NCBI RefSeq assembly: GCF_010731895.1
Contig: NZ_AP022596.1
Location: 1,984,001 to 2,048,000 of the forward strand
From: Mycolicibacterium helvum
GTDB taxonomy: Bacteria; Actinomycetota; Actinomycetes; Mycobacteriales; Mycobacteriaceae
Length of the DNA stretch: 64,000 nucleotides
Direction of reading: 5' to 3'
The notes under the pieces were generated by a model. That model had not been told where the DNA came from. It made no database searches and saw only the letters and a program-made list of their open reading frames with translations. The position numbers were made by a program, and so were the translations under genes. Positions 1 through 11,800 of this stretch are shown one piece after another (positions within the stretch are counted from its first letter, which is position 1; each line of letters starts with the position of its first letter).

Positions 1-1068
1 CTGCGACAGCGGATCGGTCCCGCCCCCGAAGGCGGCCTGGGTGGCCGGTGCGGTGACGGCCGCCGGGTCATAGCCGTGTACCGGATCGACCTCGATCGGC
101 GCGGTCAGTGGATCGTCGTTGCGCGAATATCCGGAATCCACCATCGGTTTCAGTACGCCGTCCAGCTGATTCAGCGTGCCTTCGTCGACACCGAGATACT
201 TGAACGGCAATACCAGCGGCAGATGTTGTTCGGGGATCAGGTACGTCGTGGTCTTCGCGCCCCTGGAGTTCACCGTGGTCCGAATGTTCTGCGGCGGAAC
301 CATGCTCGGGTTGGTGAACGCGACGGCCGTGTGACCGGTCGCCAGTCCGACGATCGCGTTGGCCATGGCCATCCAGTTGTCCTGGCGGTCCGGCCAGTCG
401 GCGATGCTGTCGTAAGCGGAGACGAAACGGTAGGAGTCATACTGGCTCTCGACCGGGGGTGGGATCTGGTAGTCCAGCGCCGGAACGACGCTGCCCACCG
501 GGAAGTTCTGCGCCAGGAAACTCGCACCGAAGGCGTGCGGTGCAATCGGATCGCCATATGTGGCGAAGGACAACTGATCCGGCGGCGGGGCGTTCGGATC
601 GGTGGCCAACCGGTTCTGCACGGCGTTGAGCACCATCGCACCTTCAGACAGCCCGATCGCGGTGCCGGGCCCGCCTGCCTGGATCGCACGAAGGACGTTG
701 CCTTCGCCTTCGTCGACCGACTCACCGATGCTCGGGCCGTCGATGCCCAGGCCGGGGAAGTTGTCGTCCAGCTTGCCGATACCGGGGAACAGCCGCTCCA
801 AGGTGTGGCCCTGGACCTGCCCGGCCGGGTAGTCGACGATCTGGCGGTTCAGGCCGGGGAACCAGTCCGCGCCGGTGCGGCGAATGTACTCGTCATAGGG
901 AATACCGAGAACGTGGGCGCCGCCTAGCGCATATCCCCGGCCCGGCGTACCGATCGGCGTCGGCCCGTCGTTGTTCGGCTGACCCGGCACCGGCTGATCG
1001 GCGGCCGCAATTCCCCCGGTGGCACACAGGGTCAGCAGCGTGGTTGCCGTGGCGAGTAGCTTCTTCAT
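1..1068 (-). CDS. PE-PPE-domain (cutinase-like) acyltransferase of the TPP locus, C-terminus beyond window
   Basis: The frame opens with ATG at 1068 and stays open to the left window edge, giving 356 visible codons; the C-terminus is missing. The N-terminus ([19 protein letters not shown], then IAAAD) is a clear Sec signal peptide, so the protein acts outside the membrane. The body is the serine-hydrolase PE-PPE domain, with a nucleophile elbow G-L-S-E-G (Ser141). Relatives next to mmpL genes (Chp1/Chp2 in M. tuberculosis, the PE protein of the trehalose polyphleate locus) transfer acyl chains between acyltrehaloses at the cell surface. Its ATG overlaps the mmpL10 stop codon (ATGA), so the two are translationally coupled. 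By analogy it would make the polyacylated end product from the diacyltrehalose exported by MmpL10. The family is clear; the exact product is inferred from context. Confidence 0.85.
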   Translation of the reverse strand, partial: MKKLLATATTLLTLCATGGIAAADQPVPGQPNNDGPTPIGTPGRGYALGGAHVLGIPYDEYIRRTGADWFPGLNRQIVDYPAGQVQGHTLERLFPGIGKLDDNFPGLGIDGPSIGESVDEGEGNVLRAIQAGGPGTAIGLSEGAMVLNAVQNRLATDPNAPPPDQLSFATYGDPIAPHAFGASFLAQNFPVGSVVPALDYQIPPPVESQYDSYRFVSAYDSIADWPDRQDNWMAMANAIVGLATGHTAVAFTNPSMVPPQNIRTTVNSRGAKTTTYLIPEQHLPLVLPFKYLGVDEGTLNQLDGVLKPMVDSGYSRNDDPLTAPIEVDPVHGYDPAAVTAPATQAAFGGGTDPLSQ

Positions 1069-4043
1069 GCCTTACCGCTTCCCTGCGATGTCATTCGTGA
1101 CGGCCACCAATTCGCCTTTCCGACCAGGGTAGCCATGGCGGGCACCGTGACGGTCCGGACCAGGAACGTGTCCAGCAGGATTCCGACACCGATGACGAAC
1201 CCTCCCTGCACCACGGTACCGATGCTGGAGAACAGCAGACCCCACATGGAGGCAGCGAAGATCAGACCAGCCGCGGTGATCACACCGCCGGTCGACGAGA
1301 GCGTGCGGATGACTCCGTAGCGTGTGCCACCAAACGATTCGTCCCGCAATCGTGACGCGAACAGCAGGTTGTAGTCGGCTCCCACCGCGACCAGCACCAC
1401 GAACGCCAGCGGCGGCACCGTCCAGTGCAGCTCTTGACCGAAGAGGTACTGGAAGACCAGGACGCCGATGCCGAGTGCGGCGAAGTACGAAAGCACCACG
1501 GAACCAACCAGATACAGCGGGGCGATGATCGCGCGCAGCAGCAACATCAACGTCAGCAACACCACGGTCAAGGTGACGGCGATGATGAACCGGATGTCCT
1601 TCTGGTAGTAGTCGCGGGTGTCCCGCAGCGCGGCGGGATAACCGCCCATCGAGATCGTGGCGTCCGACAGACTGGTGTTCGGTTGCGCACTGCGCGCGGC
1701 GTCGCTGATCGCATTGACCTGATCCATCGCCGCGGCGCTGAACGGATCGAGTTTGGTGAGCACGAGGTAGCGCACCGAATGCCCGTCGGGTGAGATGAAC
1801 ATCCTGGAAGCCATCTTGAAGTCCGGCAAATTGAGGACCTCGGGCGGAATGTTGAATCCCGCCATCGCGGGGCTTGCGGCGTCCTGCTTCATCGACAACA
1901 GGAACGCCGCGGCCTGATCGAGGCCGGTTCGCATGAGTTGGATCTGGTCGACGACCTGGTCCACACCGTTGGCGACGTCCCGGCTGCCGCTGGCAGCCCG
2001 ATCAGCGCCCTGCCGAAGTTTGTTGGTGCTCGCCTGCGCGCCACCTGGCGAGTCCAGCCCCATGGAATGCATGACCTTGGTCAGCCTGCCGAAGGCGTCA
2101 CTGAGCTGGCGCAGGGTCGCGTCGAGGGACTGCCTGTCCTGCATCGACTGCAATTGCCCTGCCAGAGAATTGATCTCGTCGAGGGTTCCGTCGTTGCGTG
2201 CGTCGACCAGTGCCTGAAAATGACCGCGGGTCTCGGCACAGGAGGGGTCGAGGTCACAGACGGCGTTACCGTGCAGTGCCACCAACACCGGCCCCACCCA
2301 GGCGAACAGATCCTTGGCGGCTTGGACGTTGATACCCATCGAATTGCCCAGCCGGTTCATCGCATTGACGAGCTTGGCCGCGGTCTCGACGTTCTTGACC
2401 AGCTTGTCGCCGCCGTACTGGCTTTTGATCGAGGAGAACGCGTCCACCATCCCCTGGACGCCGGTGGCTATCTGACTGACTTGGCCGCGCACATCGCCAA
2501 GGTTGTTCGCGAGCGTATTGGCCCCGCCCGCAAGGCGATTGAGGTCGTTCATGTTGGCGGCGATCATCGCGGCACCGTTGCCCAGCTGATTGCCGACCAG
2601 GCCCGCTTGATATGTGGCCCTGAACTCTTGCGGCACTGATCCGGTCGGTCGGGTGATACCACTGACCATCGCGATGTTCGGCACCTGACTGATGCGCTCG
2701 GCCATCTGTTCGAGGTCCGCCAGTGCCTGCGGGCTGCGCAGGTCACGCGGCGAGCGGACCAGCACGTAGGACGGGATGGACTGGTTGAGGTCGAAATGGC
2801 GTTCCAGCGCGGTGTAGCCGACCGAGCTCGGATCTGACGCCGGCACCGCCTTGCGGTCGTCGTAGTTGTATTTCGCCAACCCCACGCAGCTGGCGAGCAG
2901 AATCAGGATCAGGACGCTGGCCACCAGATGCACCCGTGGCCGGCGCACGATGCGGATACCCGACCGTCGCCACCACCGGGCGGTCAATTCACGCCTCGGC
3001 GTGATCCAGCCGCGCGGCCCGGCGACGGCGATGATGGCGGGCAACAGTGTGAGCGCGGCGAGGTACGCCACCCCGACCCCGATGGCCGATGACACGCCGA
3101 CGGTGGAGAACACCCCCATCTTGGCGAAGCTGACTCCGAGGAACGTGACACCGATGGTGGCAGCGGATGCGGTGATCACCTTGCCTACCGAGCCCAATGC
3201 GTGGCGCACCGCATCCTCGGAGCTTTCGCCGCGCCGCACATAGTCGTGATAGCGGCTGATCAGAAAGACCGCGTAATCCGTTCCGGCACCGGCGATCATC
3301 GCGCTAAGGAGAATGATGGCCTGGTTCGATACCCCCAGCCCGGTCAGATTGGACAGGCCGGCGACCACGGACTGCGCGATCACCAGGGATATCCCGATTC
3401 CGATCAACGGCAGCAGCATGGTGATCGGGTTGCGATACACCACCAGGAGCACGATGAGAACCAGGATGCCGATCGCGAGTTCGATTGGCAGCCGGTCGCG
3501 TTCGCCGGCGACGGTGAGATCGGCGACGGTGGCCGCCGGTCCGGTCAGGTGTACTTCCAGCGGGCTGCCGGCGGTGTTCTGTTTGACGATATTGGCCACC
3601 CGCTTGTACGCGTCATACGACTGCGGAGTGCCCAACGCGCCGGCCAGCCCCACCGGCACGACCCAGGATTTATTGTCCTTACTCGTCAAAAAGGAACGCA
3701 GCGCTGGTGTTTCGATAAAGTCCTGCAGCATCACGACGTCGTGCTGGTCTTCGCGCAGCGCGCCCACCAGCTTGCGATAGGTCGCTTCGTGAGCGGGGCT
3801 GAGCCCGCGCTCGTCGGTGAGCACCACCAGCAGCAGATCGTCGCCGCCCGGTTCAGAGAACGCTTCGGTCATCTGCCGGGCCGCCACGCTGGAGGGAGCG
3901 TCGCCAGGCAGCATGGCCAGCGGGTGTTTCTGGGCCATGTCGGTCAAGCTCGGGAACGTCAACGGTAAAGCGACCGCCAACGCGACCCAGAGCCCAATCA
4001 CCGCCCAGGGCCACCGCACGACAAAGTCAGCTAGCCGTCGCAC
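1065..4043 (-). CDS. mmpL10: MmpL10-type RND lipid transporter
   Basis: This 992-aa protein has the MmpL architecture. A first membrane segment lies near residues 12-30, followed by a large periplasmic loop and a bundle of helices with the proton-relay motif [11 protein letters not shown] second long periplasmic loop rich in Leu/Asn/Gln helices follows, then a second bundle with G-A-D-Y-N-L-L-F. Both Asp-Tyr pairs of the proton pathway are present. MmpL10 relatives export diacyltrehalose precursors across the inner membrane. The GTG start at 4043 is preceded by GAGGA at suitable spacing. It lies 59 nt downstream of papA3 and overlaps the PE-PPE gene by 4 nt, so papA3-mmpL10-PE reads as one operon. 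Assignment as MmpL10 rather than MmpL8 rests on the unbranched-chain PKS next door. Confidence 0.9.
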   Translation of the reverse strand: MRRLADFVVRWPWAVIGLWVALAVALPLTFPSLTDMAQKHPLAMLPGDAPSSVAARQMTEAFSEPGGDDLLLVVLTDERGLSPAHEATYRKLVGALREDQHDVVMLQDFIETPALRSFLTSKDNKSWVVPVGLAGALGTPQSYDAYKRVANIVKQNTAGSPLEVHLTGPAATVADLTVAGERDRLPIELAIGILVLIVLLVVYRNPITMLLPLIGIGISLVIAQSVVAGLSNLTGLGVSNQAIILLSAMIAGAGTDYAVFLISRYHDYVRRGESSEDAVRHALGSVGKVITASAATIGVTFLGVSFAKMGVFSTVGVSSAIGVGVAYLAALTLLPAIIAVAGPRGWITPRRELTARWWRRSGIRIVRRPRVHLVASVLILILLASCVGLAKYNYDDRKAVPASDPSSVGYTALERHFDLNQSIPSYVLVRSPRDLRSPQALADLEQMAERISQVPNIAMVSGITRPTGSVPQEFRATYQAGLVGNQLGNGAAMIAANMNDLNRLAGGANTLANNLGDVRGQVSQIATGVQGMVDAFSSIKSQYGGDKLVKNVETAAKLVNAMNRLGNSMGINVQAAKDLFAWVGPVLVALHGNAVCDLDPSCAETRGHFQALVDARNDGTLDEINSLAGQLQSMQDRQSLDATLRQLSDAFGRLTKVMHSMGLDSPGGAQASTNKLRQGADRAASGSRDVANGVDQVVDQIQLMRTGLDQAAAFLLSMKQDAASPAMAGFNIPPEVLNLPDFKMASRMFISPDGHSVRYLVLTKLDPFSAAAMDQVNAISDAARSAQPNTSLSDATISMGGYPAALRDTRDYYQKDIRFIIAVTLTVVLLTLMLLLRAIIAPLYLVGSVVLSYFAALGIGVLVFQYLFGQELHWTVPPLAFVVLVAVGADYNLLFASRLRDESFGGTRYGVIRTLSSTGGVITAAGLIFAASMWGLLFSSIGTVVQGGFVIGVGILLDTFLVRTVTVPAMATLVGKANWWPSRMTSQGSGKA

Positions 4044-4102
4044 GTTGTCCTCATCCGGCTGCCCTCACCTGTGTTCTGTGAGGTCTCGCTACTCGCAAGT
4101 CG

Positions 4103-5578
4103 TCACCAATGCCCGCCGTCTGCGATCCGACCGCACACCGATTTCATCGCGGCGATGTACCGGCCGACCGACTTCTGGGCGATCGGGTTGTCCGGAAACA
4201 TCACTGACATCACGGTGCCGGCCTCGTACCGGAATATATAGATCGTCAGCTGGTAGGAGAATCGTCCGTCCGAGTAGATGCCGATATTGTTCGAATAGCC
4301 CATGTCGGCGGCCGCCAACACGGCGTTGAGGGGCGCGGCACCGCCGTGCAGAAAGTTGGAAACCGGGAAGTTCGGCGCAGGCTTGTCCAACCACGGCGCC
4401 AACTCCAGCACGCGGTAGTACGGAACCCTCGCCAGGCTCAGGCCGGTATCGAAGGAGTTCTGCGCCGCCCAGGCTGCCTCACCGAACGACGTCGCGGCGA
4501 TCGGGACGGTGATCGGGACCAGGCCGGTGAACCAGCCCTGCGTCGTGAAGTTATCCGTCGTCCTGCGGGTGTCTCTCGGTGTCAGTCCGTAATAAGTTGC
4601 CGCACCGGTCAATTCGTGGTCCACCATGGCGGTGCAGGCAAACAAACCGCCGACGAAGCGGACACCTGCCGCCGTGCACGCGGCTTCGAATCTCGTGGTC
4701 TGTTCAGCGTCCATCAGCACGTCGCCGACCATGTCTGCGACGGTCGGTTCCAGCGGGTTGCCCAACGGCAGCGGGAACTCCGGCAGGGTGCCATTGTTGT
4801 TCTCGGCAAACTCGATCCAGGCGCGGACCTCCGGCGAATCGACGGTCAAATCCGCCGTGGACTGGTGCTCCTGGAGACAGAAATCGTCGAAGCTGCCCGC
4901 CTCAGGCAGGGCCATGGGCTGACCGGTCACCGTCAACGACGTGTACATGCCGTGAGCCTCGAGCATCGTGATCCCGATGAGCGCCGCATCCCCGTGGACG
5001 TGGTCGATGCTGGCATAGAAATCGAAGTGATCCGCACTCTGGACCACCCCGAAGGAAAAACAGCCCCATTCCAGGGGAGTCGGGATATCGACAATGTGCT
5101 TACGCGCATCTTCGGCAGCCATTTCGCCGAAATCAACGGGCTCGAACTCAATATCGGCGGCGTCCGCGATTGTTCGTCGGACGATATCGCCAGAACCCGA
5201 GTATTCGAACCAACTCCGATAGGTGTCATGGCGGCGCAGATAGGCGTTCAACGCGTGATTCATGGCCGATATATCGCACTGACCAGGCACTTCGCAGGTA
5301 GCAATGATCTGCCGTGAATAATCGAGCCCAGCGGCATCCTGCTCGTAAACGCCACGAATATGTTGGCCCTGCATATAGCTGACGGGCACCGAACTGACCG
5401 GCGCTTGCCGAGCCTTCTCCATCGCCGCAGTTGTCGGGCGCCAGGAAGTCACCACACCGGGGCTCGGCGACCAATCATCGATTGTGCCGATCGAAATCTT
5501 CCCGATATGCAATATTCCCCTCCCGGTTCTGAACAGCCACGGCCGGGGGACCGGCAACGCTGGTGGCCAGACCAACAT
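4103..5578 (-). CDS. papA3: PapA3-type polyketide-associated acyltransferase
   Basis: This is a condensation-domain-like acyltransferase that would esterify trehalose with acyl groups. From ATG 5578 it is 491 aa. The HxxxD catalytic motif reads H-V-H-G-D (His193-Asp197). The conserved family N-terminus I-G-x-I-x-D-W-S-P-S-P-G begins only near residue 29. A TTG at 5512, preceded by a strong GGGAGGGG ribosome-binding site 4 nt away, would remove 22 residues and give 469 aa, which fits the family better; I consider it the more likely start. It is the first gene of the papA3-mmpL10-PE operon and diverges from the PKS gene. Known PapA3 proteins transfer two acyl groups to trehalose to make diacyltrehalose, which fits this locus. 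Confidence 0.88.
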   Translation of the reverse strand: MLVWPPALPVPRPWLFRTGRGILHIGKISIGTIDDWSPSPGVVTSWRPTTAAMEKARQAPVSSVPVSYMQGQHIRGVYEQDAAGLDYSRQIIATCEVPGQCDISAMNHALNAYLRRHDTYRSWFEYSGSGDIVRRTIADAADIEFEPVDFGEMAAEDARKHIVDIPTPLEWGCFSFGVVQSADHFDFYASIDHVHGDAALIGITMLEAHGMYTSLTVTGQPMALPEAGSFDDFCLQEHQSTADLTVDSPEVRAWIEFAENNNGTLPEFPLPLGNPLEPTVADMVGDVLMDAEQTTRFEAACTAAGVRFVGGLFACTAMVDHELTGAATYYGLTPRDTRRTTDNFTTQGWFTGLVPITVPIAATSFGEAAWAAQNSFDTGLSLARVPYYRVLELAPWLDKPAPNFPVSNFLHGGAAPLNAVLAAADMGYSNNIGIYSDGRFSYQLTIYIFRYEAGTVMSVMFPDNPIAQKSVGRYIAAMKSVCGRIADGGHW

Positions 5579-5864
5579 AGCGCCTGTGGCTGAGACGGTC
5601 GTCGACAGACCCGATAGGCCAGCTCAGGGGTGGTAGCGAGGCCCGATTCAGGACCCCGTAGGGCACTCCTATGAGGACGCTATCAACGGATCCCGAAAGC
5701 GCGTCCTTCAGCAACCCACATGCAATACTGGCCCCCGGGAGATTGAGCCGGCCGTCGCTGTCGGGAGATGACCGGGCCGTGGCCGTTCGGAAGTTAATCC
5801 TGGGCCTGACGTGGTCTCCCTTCGTAACGACGATTTACCGGCCCGACGCGGAGAGCACACCCTG
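5579..5864. promoter_or_regulatory. Divergent intergenic region between papA3 and the PKS gene
   Basis: This 286-nt gap must hold promoters for both divergent TPP transcripts. I see loose 7-bp inverted arms (AGGACGC and GCGTCCT, around 5672-5707) but no convincing -10/-35 pair or operator. The Shine-Dalgarno GGAGAG at 5850-5855 lies 9 nt before ATG 5865 and decides the PKS start over the upstream in-frame GTG at 5811. Confidence 0.4.
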
Positions 5865-8800
5865 ATGGCATTAACCCAACGTCCGACGCAGCAGGCACCC
5901 CGCTTCGCGATCATCGGCTACGCAGCCCGCTTTCCCGGCGCCGCGGATGCGGACCAATACTGGGACCTGCTGCACAACGGTCGGGACGCGGTCACCGAGG
6001 TGCCCCAGGACCGGTGGGATGTCGACGAGTTCTTCGACCCCGACCCAGACGCTCCCGGCAAGATCGTCACCCGTCGCGCAGGATTCGTCGACGATGCCAC
6101 CGGGTTCGACGCACCGTTCTTCGGAGTGTCGGCCCGCGAAGCCAATGTGATGGACCCGCAACACCGATTGCTCCTGGAGACCGCCTGGCGCGCCGTCGAG
6201 CATTCCGGCACCGCGCCAACGACTTTGACGAACACCCGCACCGGCGTGTTCGTCGGTTTGGCCACCCATGACTTCCTCGGCATGGCATCGGACGCACTGA
6301 CCTACCCCGAAATCGAGGCGTATCTGGCAATCGGCACGTCCAGCGCGGCCGCCGCTGGCCGAATCAGCTACCGATTGGGGCTGCAGGGCCCGGCCGTCAC
6401 CGTCGACACCGCGTGCAGCTCGTCGCTGGTGGCGATTCATCAGGCCTGCCAGGCGCTGCGTCTGGGCGAATGTGACCTCGCGCTGGCCGGTGGGGTGAAC
6501 GTCATCCTCAGCCCGGCCACCATGATCACCTTCTCCCATTCCCGGATGCTGGCGCCCGACGGCCGATGCAAGACCTTCGACGCCGCGGCCGACGGCTATG
6601 TGCGCGGTGAAGGCTGCGGTGTGATCGCCGTGAAACGCCTCGAAGACGCGATCCGAGACGGTGACCGTATTCGGGCGGTGATCCGTGGCAGCGCAGTCAA
6701 CCAGGACGGCGCATCGGGCGGCCTGACGGTGCCGAACGGGGTAGCCCAGCAGCGCGTGATCAGTGAGGCGCTGGCCTCCGCGGGGCTGGACCCCAGCGAT
6801 ATCGGCTATCTGGAGGCACACGGGACCGGGACCTCGCTGGGCGATCCCATCGAGGTCCAGGCCGCCGCTGCCGCGCTGGGCAAAGGCCGCGATCCCGACC
6901 AGCCGCTGCTGATCGGGTCGGCGAAGACCAACATCGGACATCTGGAAGCCGCGGCCGGTGTCGCCGGTGTCCTCAAAGTCGTCCTGTCCCTGGAACACCA
7001 GGAACTACCTCAGCACTTGCACTTCCGCAATCCGTCACCGCACATTCCCTGGGATCGGATTCCCGTGCGCGTCGTGGACGAAGCGGTCGCCTGGGAGCGC
7101 TCCGAGAAGCCCCGTATCGCGGGCGTCAGCTCGTTCGGCTTCTCCGGCACCAATGCGCACGTCATCCTCGAAGAAGCACCTCAAGTCGCCCCCACCACCG
7201 CTGCAGCAGTTCCGGCCGATGACCGCCGGTTCATGGTGCTTCCGCTGTCGGCCCGCACCCCGGCCGCGTTGGTACAGACCGCCGAGAACTACCGCAGCTG
7301 GCTCAGCGAGCATCCGGAGGCCACCCTGGCCGACGTGTGCCTGACGGCCGGCGCCGGTCGCGCCCACTTCGAGCACCGGGCCGCCTTGGTGGTCAATTCC
7401 CTGGAGTCCGCACGGGAGCTGCTCGGTGCACTCGCTGACGATCTGCCGGCCCCCGGACTGGTGCGCGGTGACAGCGTCGATACACCCAAGACCGCGTGGT
7501 TGTTCCCTGGGCAGGGCAGTCAGTACGCCGGCATGGCCCGCGAGCTCTTCGAGACCGAACCGGTGTTCGCCGAGACCATGACCCGGTGCGCCGAGGCGGT
7601 TGCCGGTGCGCAGGAAAAGCCGTTGCTGGACATCATCTTTGACGCGGATGGCACCGAGACCCTGAAGCAGACCCGGCACGCCCAACCGGCGATATTCGCT
7701 GTGGAGATGGGCCTGGCCAGGCTCTGGCAGTCGCGGGGCTTCGAACCGGATGTGGTGCTCGGACACAGTGTTGGGCAGTACTCGGCGGCCTGTGTGGCGG
7801 GCGTGTTCAGCCTCGAGGACGGCGCCCGGCTGCTGGCCGAGCGGGGCCGCATGTTCGGGGACCTGCCCACCGGTGGGCGGATGTGCGCGATCTTCGCCGA
7901 CCCCGACCGGGTCGAACGCCTCACCGACGAGTTCCCGAGCCTGTCGGTGGCCGCCTACAACGGCGCCAACACGGTCCTGTCCGGGCCTGCGGCCGACCTG
8001 GAGCATGCGGTGGCCCAGCTGACGGACGACGGCGCCCGCTGTGACTGGCTGGACACCAGCCACGCATTCCATTCGGCGCTGCTGGATCCAGCCCTGGACG
8101 CATTCGAGTCTTATGCGAATGGGTTCGAATTCGGCGCGCCACAACGGATTCTGGTGTGCAACCGGACGGGTGCCGCCCTCGGGCGTAACGCCAAACTTGA
8201 CGGCTCCTACTGGCGGCGCCACGCGCGCCAGCCGGTTCAGTTCGCCAAGGGCGTGGCCACATTGGCCGAGCTTGGCTGCGCACTGCTGCTCGAAGTCGGC
8301 CCACAGCCGGTACTCACCGCCGCGGCCCTGCGGGCCTGGCCAGACCCGGCGACCGCACCCAAAGCGGTGCCGTCGCTGCGTCGCAACGGCGCCGACCACC
8401 GCCAGGTCACCGAAGCACTGGCCAACGCCTATGTCGCCGGACATCTGCCCGACTTCGGCGCGCTGGTGCCGCAGCCGGCGCACAAGCTCGACCTGCCGAC
8501 CTATCCCTTCCAGCATCGGCAGTACTGGTTCAGCAACAAGCAGGTTCAGACGACCACGACCGACGGTGCGCGCACCGAAGCCGTCCGGCTGCTCGAGGAC
8601 GGCCGAATTGACGAACTCGCCGCCCTGCTCGATGTCGCCGGTGCCAGCCAGACGACCGCCGACGTACTGAACAAGCTTGCCGCACAACATAACCGGCAAC
8701 GAAGCGCGCAGTCGATCGCTGACATCCGCTACGAGATCCGCTGGGAACGGTCCTCCAACTCCTCGCCCGCAGAGATCGGTGAAGGCGCCGCTTGGCTGCT

Positions 8801-11800
8801 CATCGGCGATGACGCCGTGATCATGCGGCCGTTGATCGACGCGTTGACCACCAACGGCCACCGGCACCGGGTCCTCGGACTACCGGTGTCCGACGCCGAC
8901 GAGGAACGCCTCGTCGACGAATTGCGCGTCGCGGTCCATGATGAGCCCGAGCTGCGCATCCTGCATATCGCGGCGCTGGACTCCGACGGGCCGTCGTCGA
9001 TGCGCTCGCTGTTGCGGATGCAGCACCGGGTCCTTGGTGGCACCCAGCGGCTGTTCCGCGCCGCGGCCGCCGCTGAACTGCGCACCCCGATCTGGGTGAC
9101 AACCCAAGGTGCACAACGTGTTACCGATGACGACGCGGTGTCACCCGAGCAGAGCAGCCTGTGGGGATTCTGCCGCGCGGCCGCACTGGAGTATCCGCAG
9201 GTATGGGGCGGGCTGGTCGACCTGTCCAGCCGCGGCGCCGACGAGTGGTCCCGGTTGGTCAAGCAGGTCGTCACGGCGTCTCCGGGCGAAGACCAGATCG
9301 CGCTTCGGGCGGAGACCGTGCAGGTTCCCCGGCTCGTTCGCCGTACCGGACAACCCAACTCGACGGCATTGGAATTGCGCGCCAACGCAACATATCTGGT
9401 GACCGGTGGATTGGGCTCGCTCGGACTCGAGATTGCGGGATATCTGGCCGCGCACGGCGCACAGCAGCTGGTGCTCACCGGCCGGCGGACACCCGACGAA
9501 GCAACACAACGCCGCATCGACGCGCTCCGCGAACAACACGGCTGCAGTGTCCGGGTGATCGCCGCCGATGTCGCCGACCCACACGATGTCGCGCGCCTAC
9601 TCGCCACGGTGCAGGCCGAACTCCCCCCATTGGCCGGCATCGTGCACGCCGCAGGCGAGAACAACACCACCCCCCTGAGCTCCTTGGAGGGCACCGAGGT
9701 GGATCGGGTTTTCGCCGGGAAAGTCTGGGGTGCTTGGTATCTGAGCGAGGCAAGCACAGATCTGAACCTGGACTTCTTCTTGTCGACCTCCTCGATATCG
9801 TCGGTGTGGGGCAGCTACGGCCAGACCGCCTACAGCGCAGCCAACGCGTTCCTCGACGGGCTGACCTGGCGGCTGCGCGAGCAGGGCGTTCCCGCGATCA
9901 GCGTCAACTTCGGTCCGTGGTCGGCAGGCATGGCCGACCAGGACGCCCGAACACAACTCGACCGCCGGGGCATCCGTACTCTGTCGCCCTCAGACGCACT
10001 GGCCGGGATGGCCGACGTCATGGCCGCGGCGGGTGCACAGGGTCCGGCGCAGGCAGTGGTGGCGCGGATGGACTGGGCCCGCTTCCTGCCGATCTACTTA
10101 CAAGCCGGCCGTCGAGCACTGCTGGCCGAGGTGGGCCGCGAGGTGCCGGAATCGGTGTCCGCGACTGGGACGTCGGGCTCGCCCGTCAATACCCGACTGG
10201 TCGAGCAGCTCATCGCCGCTCCAGTGCAGCAACGCAAGAAACTCGTCCTCGAACACCTCCGCAACACCGTCGCGGAGGTGACGCGGATCGACGCGTCCGA
10301 GATCCGGGAAGAGGCCGGATTCTTCGATCTCGGTATGGATTCCCTGATGGCCGTGGAGCTGCGGCGCCGGCTGGAGCAGGCGGTTGGCAAGGAGCTCCCG
10401 GCGACGCTGGCCATGGACTTCCCGCGGCTGTCCGACGTGGCGGACCACCTGCTCTCGGACGTGCTCAACCTGAACGAACGCGCCGGCAGTCAACTTGTGA
10501 CCCAGCCGACCTCACTCGCGACCTCGGCGACCGACGAACCGATCGCCATCATCGCAGTGGCCTGCCGGTTCCCCGGCTCGCCAGACGCCGACGCGTACTG
10601 GGAGGTGCTATCAGGCGGGGTTGATGCGATTCGGGAAATCCCCGAGGACCGCTTCGACGTCGACCAGTTCTACGACCCCGATCAACAGATGCCGGGCAAG
10701 ATCTACACCCGCAGCGGCGGATACCTGGACAGCGTCGATGGATTCGATCCGGAGTTCTTCGGCATTTCTCCGCGCGAAGCCGTCTGGATCGATCCGCAGC
10801 AGCGCCTGATGCTCGAGATTGCGTGGGAAAGCCTGGAACGGGCGGGATACTCGCCGGCTTCGCTGCGCGGCAGCCGAACCGGTGTCTTCGTCGGCGTGGG
10901 CGCCAACGAATATTCGCATCTGCTGTCGGGCGAATCGGTCGAGAACCTGGAAGCCCATTTCATCACCGGCAACGCGCTCAATGCCATTGCCGGCCGGGTG
11001 GCGTTCACTCTCGGCCTGGAAGGACCGGCCATGGCGGTGGACACCGCCTGCAGCTCATCGCTGGTGGCCGTCCATCAGGCCAGTCAGGCACTGCACTCGG
11101 GCGACTGCGATATGGCCCTGGCCGGTGGCGTCAACGTTCTGTTGAGCCCGGCGTCCATCGTCGCCGCGTCCCGCGCGCGGATGCTGGCCCCCGACGGCCG
11201 ATGCAAGACCTTCGACGCGGCGGCCGACGGCTACGCCCGCGGTGAGGGTTGCGGCATTCTGGTGCTCAAGCGCCTGAGCGACGCGCAGCGCGACGGCGAC
11301 CGGGTCTGCGCGGTCATCCGCAGCAGCGCGGTCAACCAGGATGGCGCCTCCAGTGGTTTGACAGTGCCCAATGGTGGTGCCCAACAGCGCCTTATCACTG
11401 CGGCACTGACGCGTGCGGGCCTGCGTGGTGGGGACGTCGACTACCTCGAAGCGCACGGTACTGGCACCCCGCTGGGCGATCCGATCGAAGTGCAGGCCGC
11501 CGCGGCGGCCTATGGCGACGGCCGGGACTCGAACCGGCCGCTGTTGATGGGAACGGCCAAAACCAACATCGGGCATTTGGAGTCCGCGGCCGGTGTCGCC
11601 GGATTGGTCAAGGTGGTGTTGTCGCTACAGCACGATCTGCTCCCGCGGAGCCTGCACTTCCAGAATCCGTCGCCGCACATCCCGTGGGACTCACTGCCGG
11701 TGCAGGTCGTGGACAAGGCGACACCATGGCACGCCAACGGCAGGCCGCGGCGGGCCGGTGTCAGCTCGTTCGGCTTCACCGGCACCAACGCACACGTCCT

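Noticed and set aside
76..927. Long plus-strand frame opposite the PE-PPE gene
   Set aside because: It is the antisense of a clear signal-peptide-bearing hydrolase, has Arg/Gly/Val-rich shadow composition and no recognisable motif.
1938..3968. Several plus-strand frames of 230-255 codons opposite mmpL10
   Set aside because: They are antisense to conserved MmpL helices and loops; composition is typical of high-GC shadow frames.
7035..8867. 610-codon minus-strand frame inside the PKS gene
   Set aside because: Antisense of the KS1-AT1 region; no start signal and no family resemblance.
9161..10624. 487-codon plus-strand frame overlapping the PKS in another frame
   Set aside because: Arg/Gly/Pro-rich out-of-frame reading of the KR1-ACP1 region.
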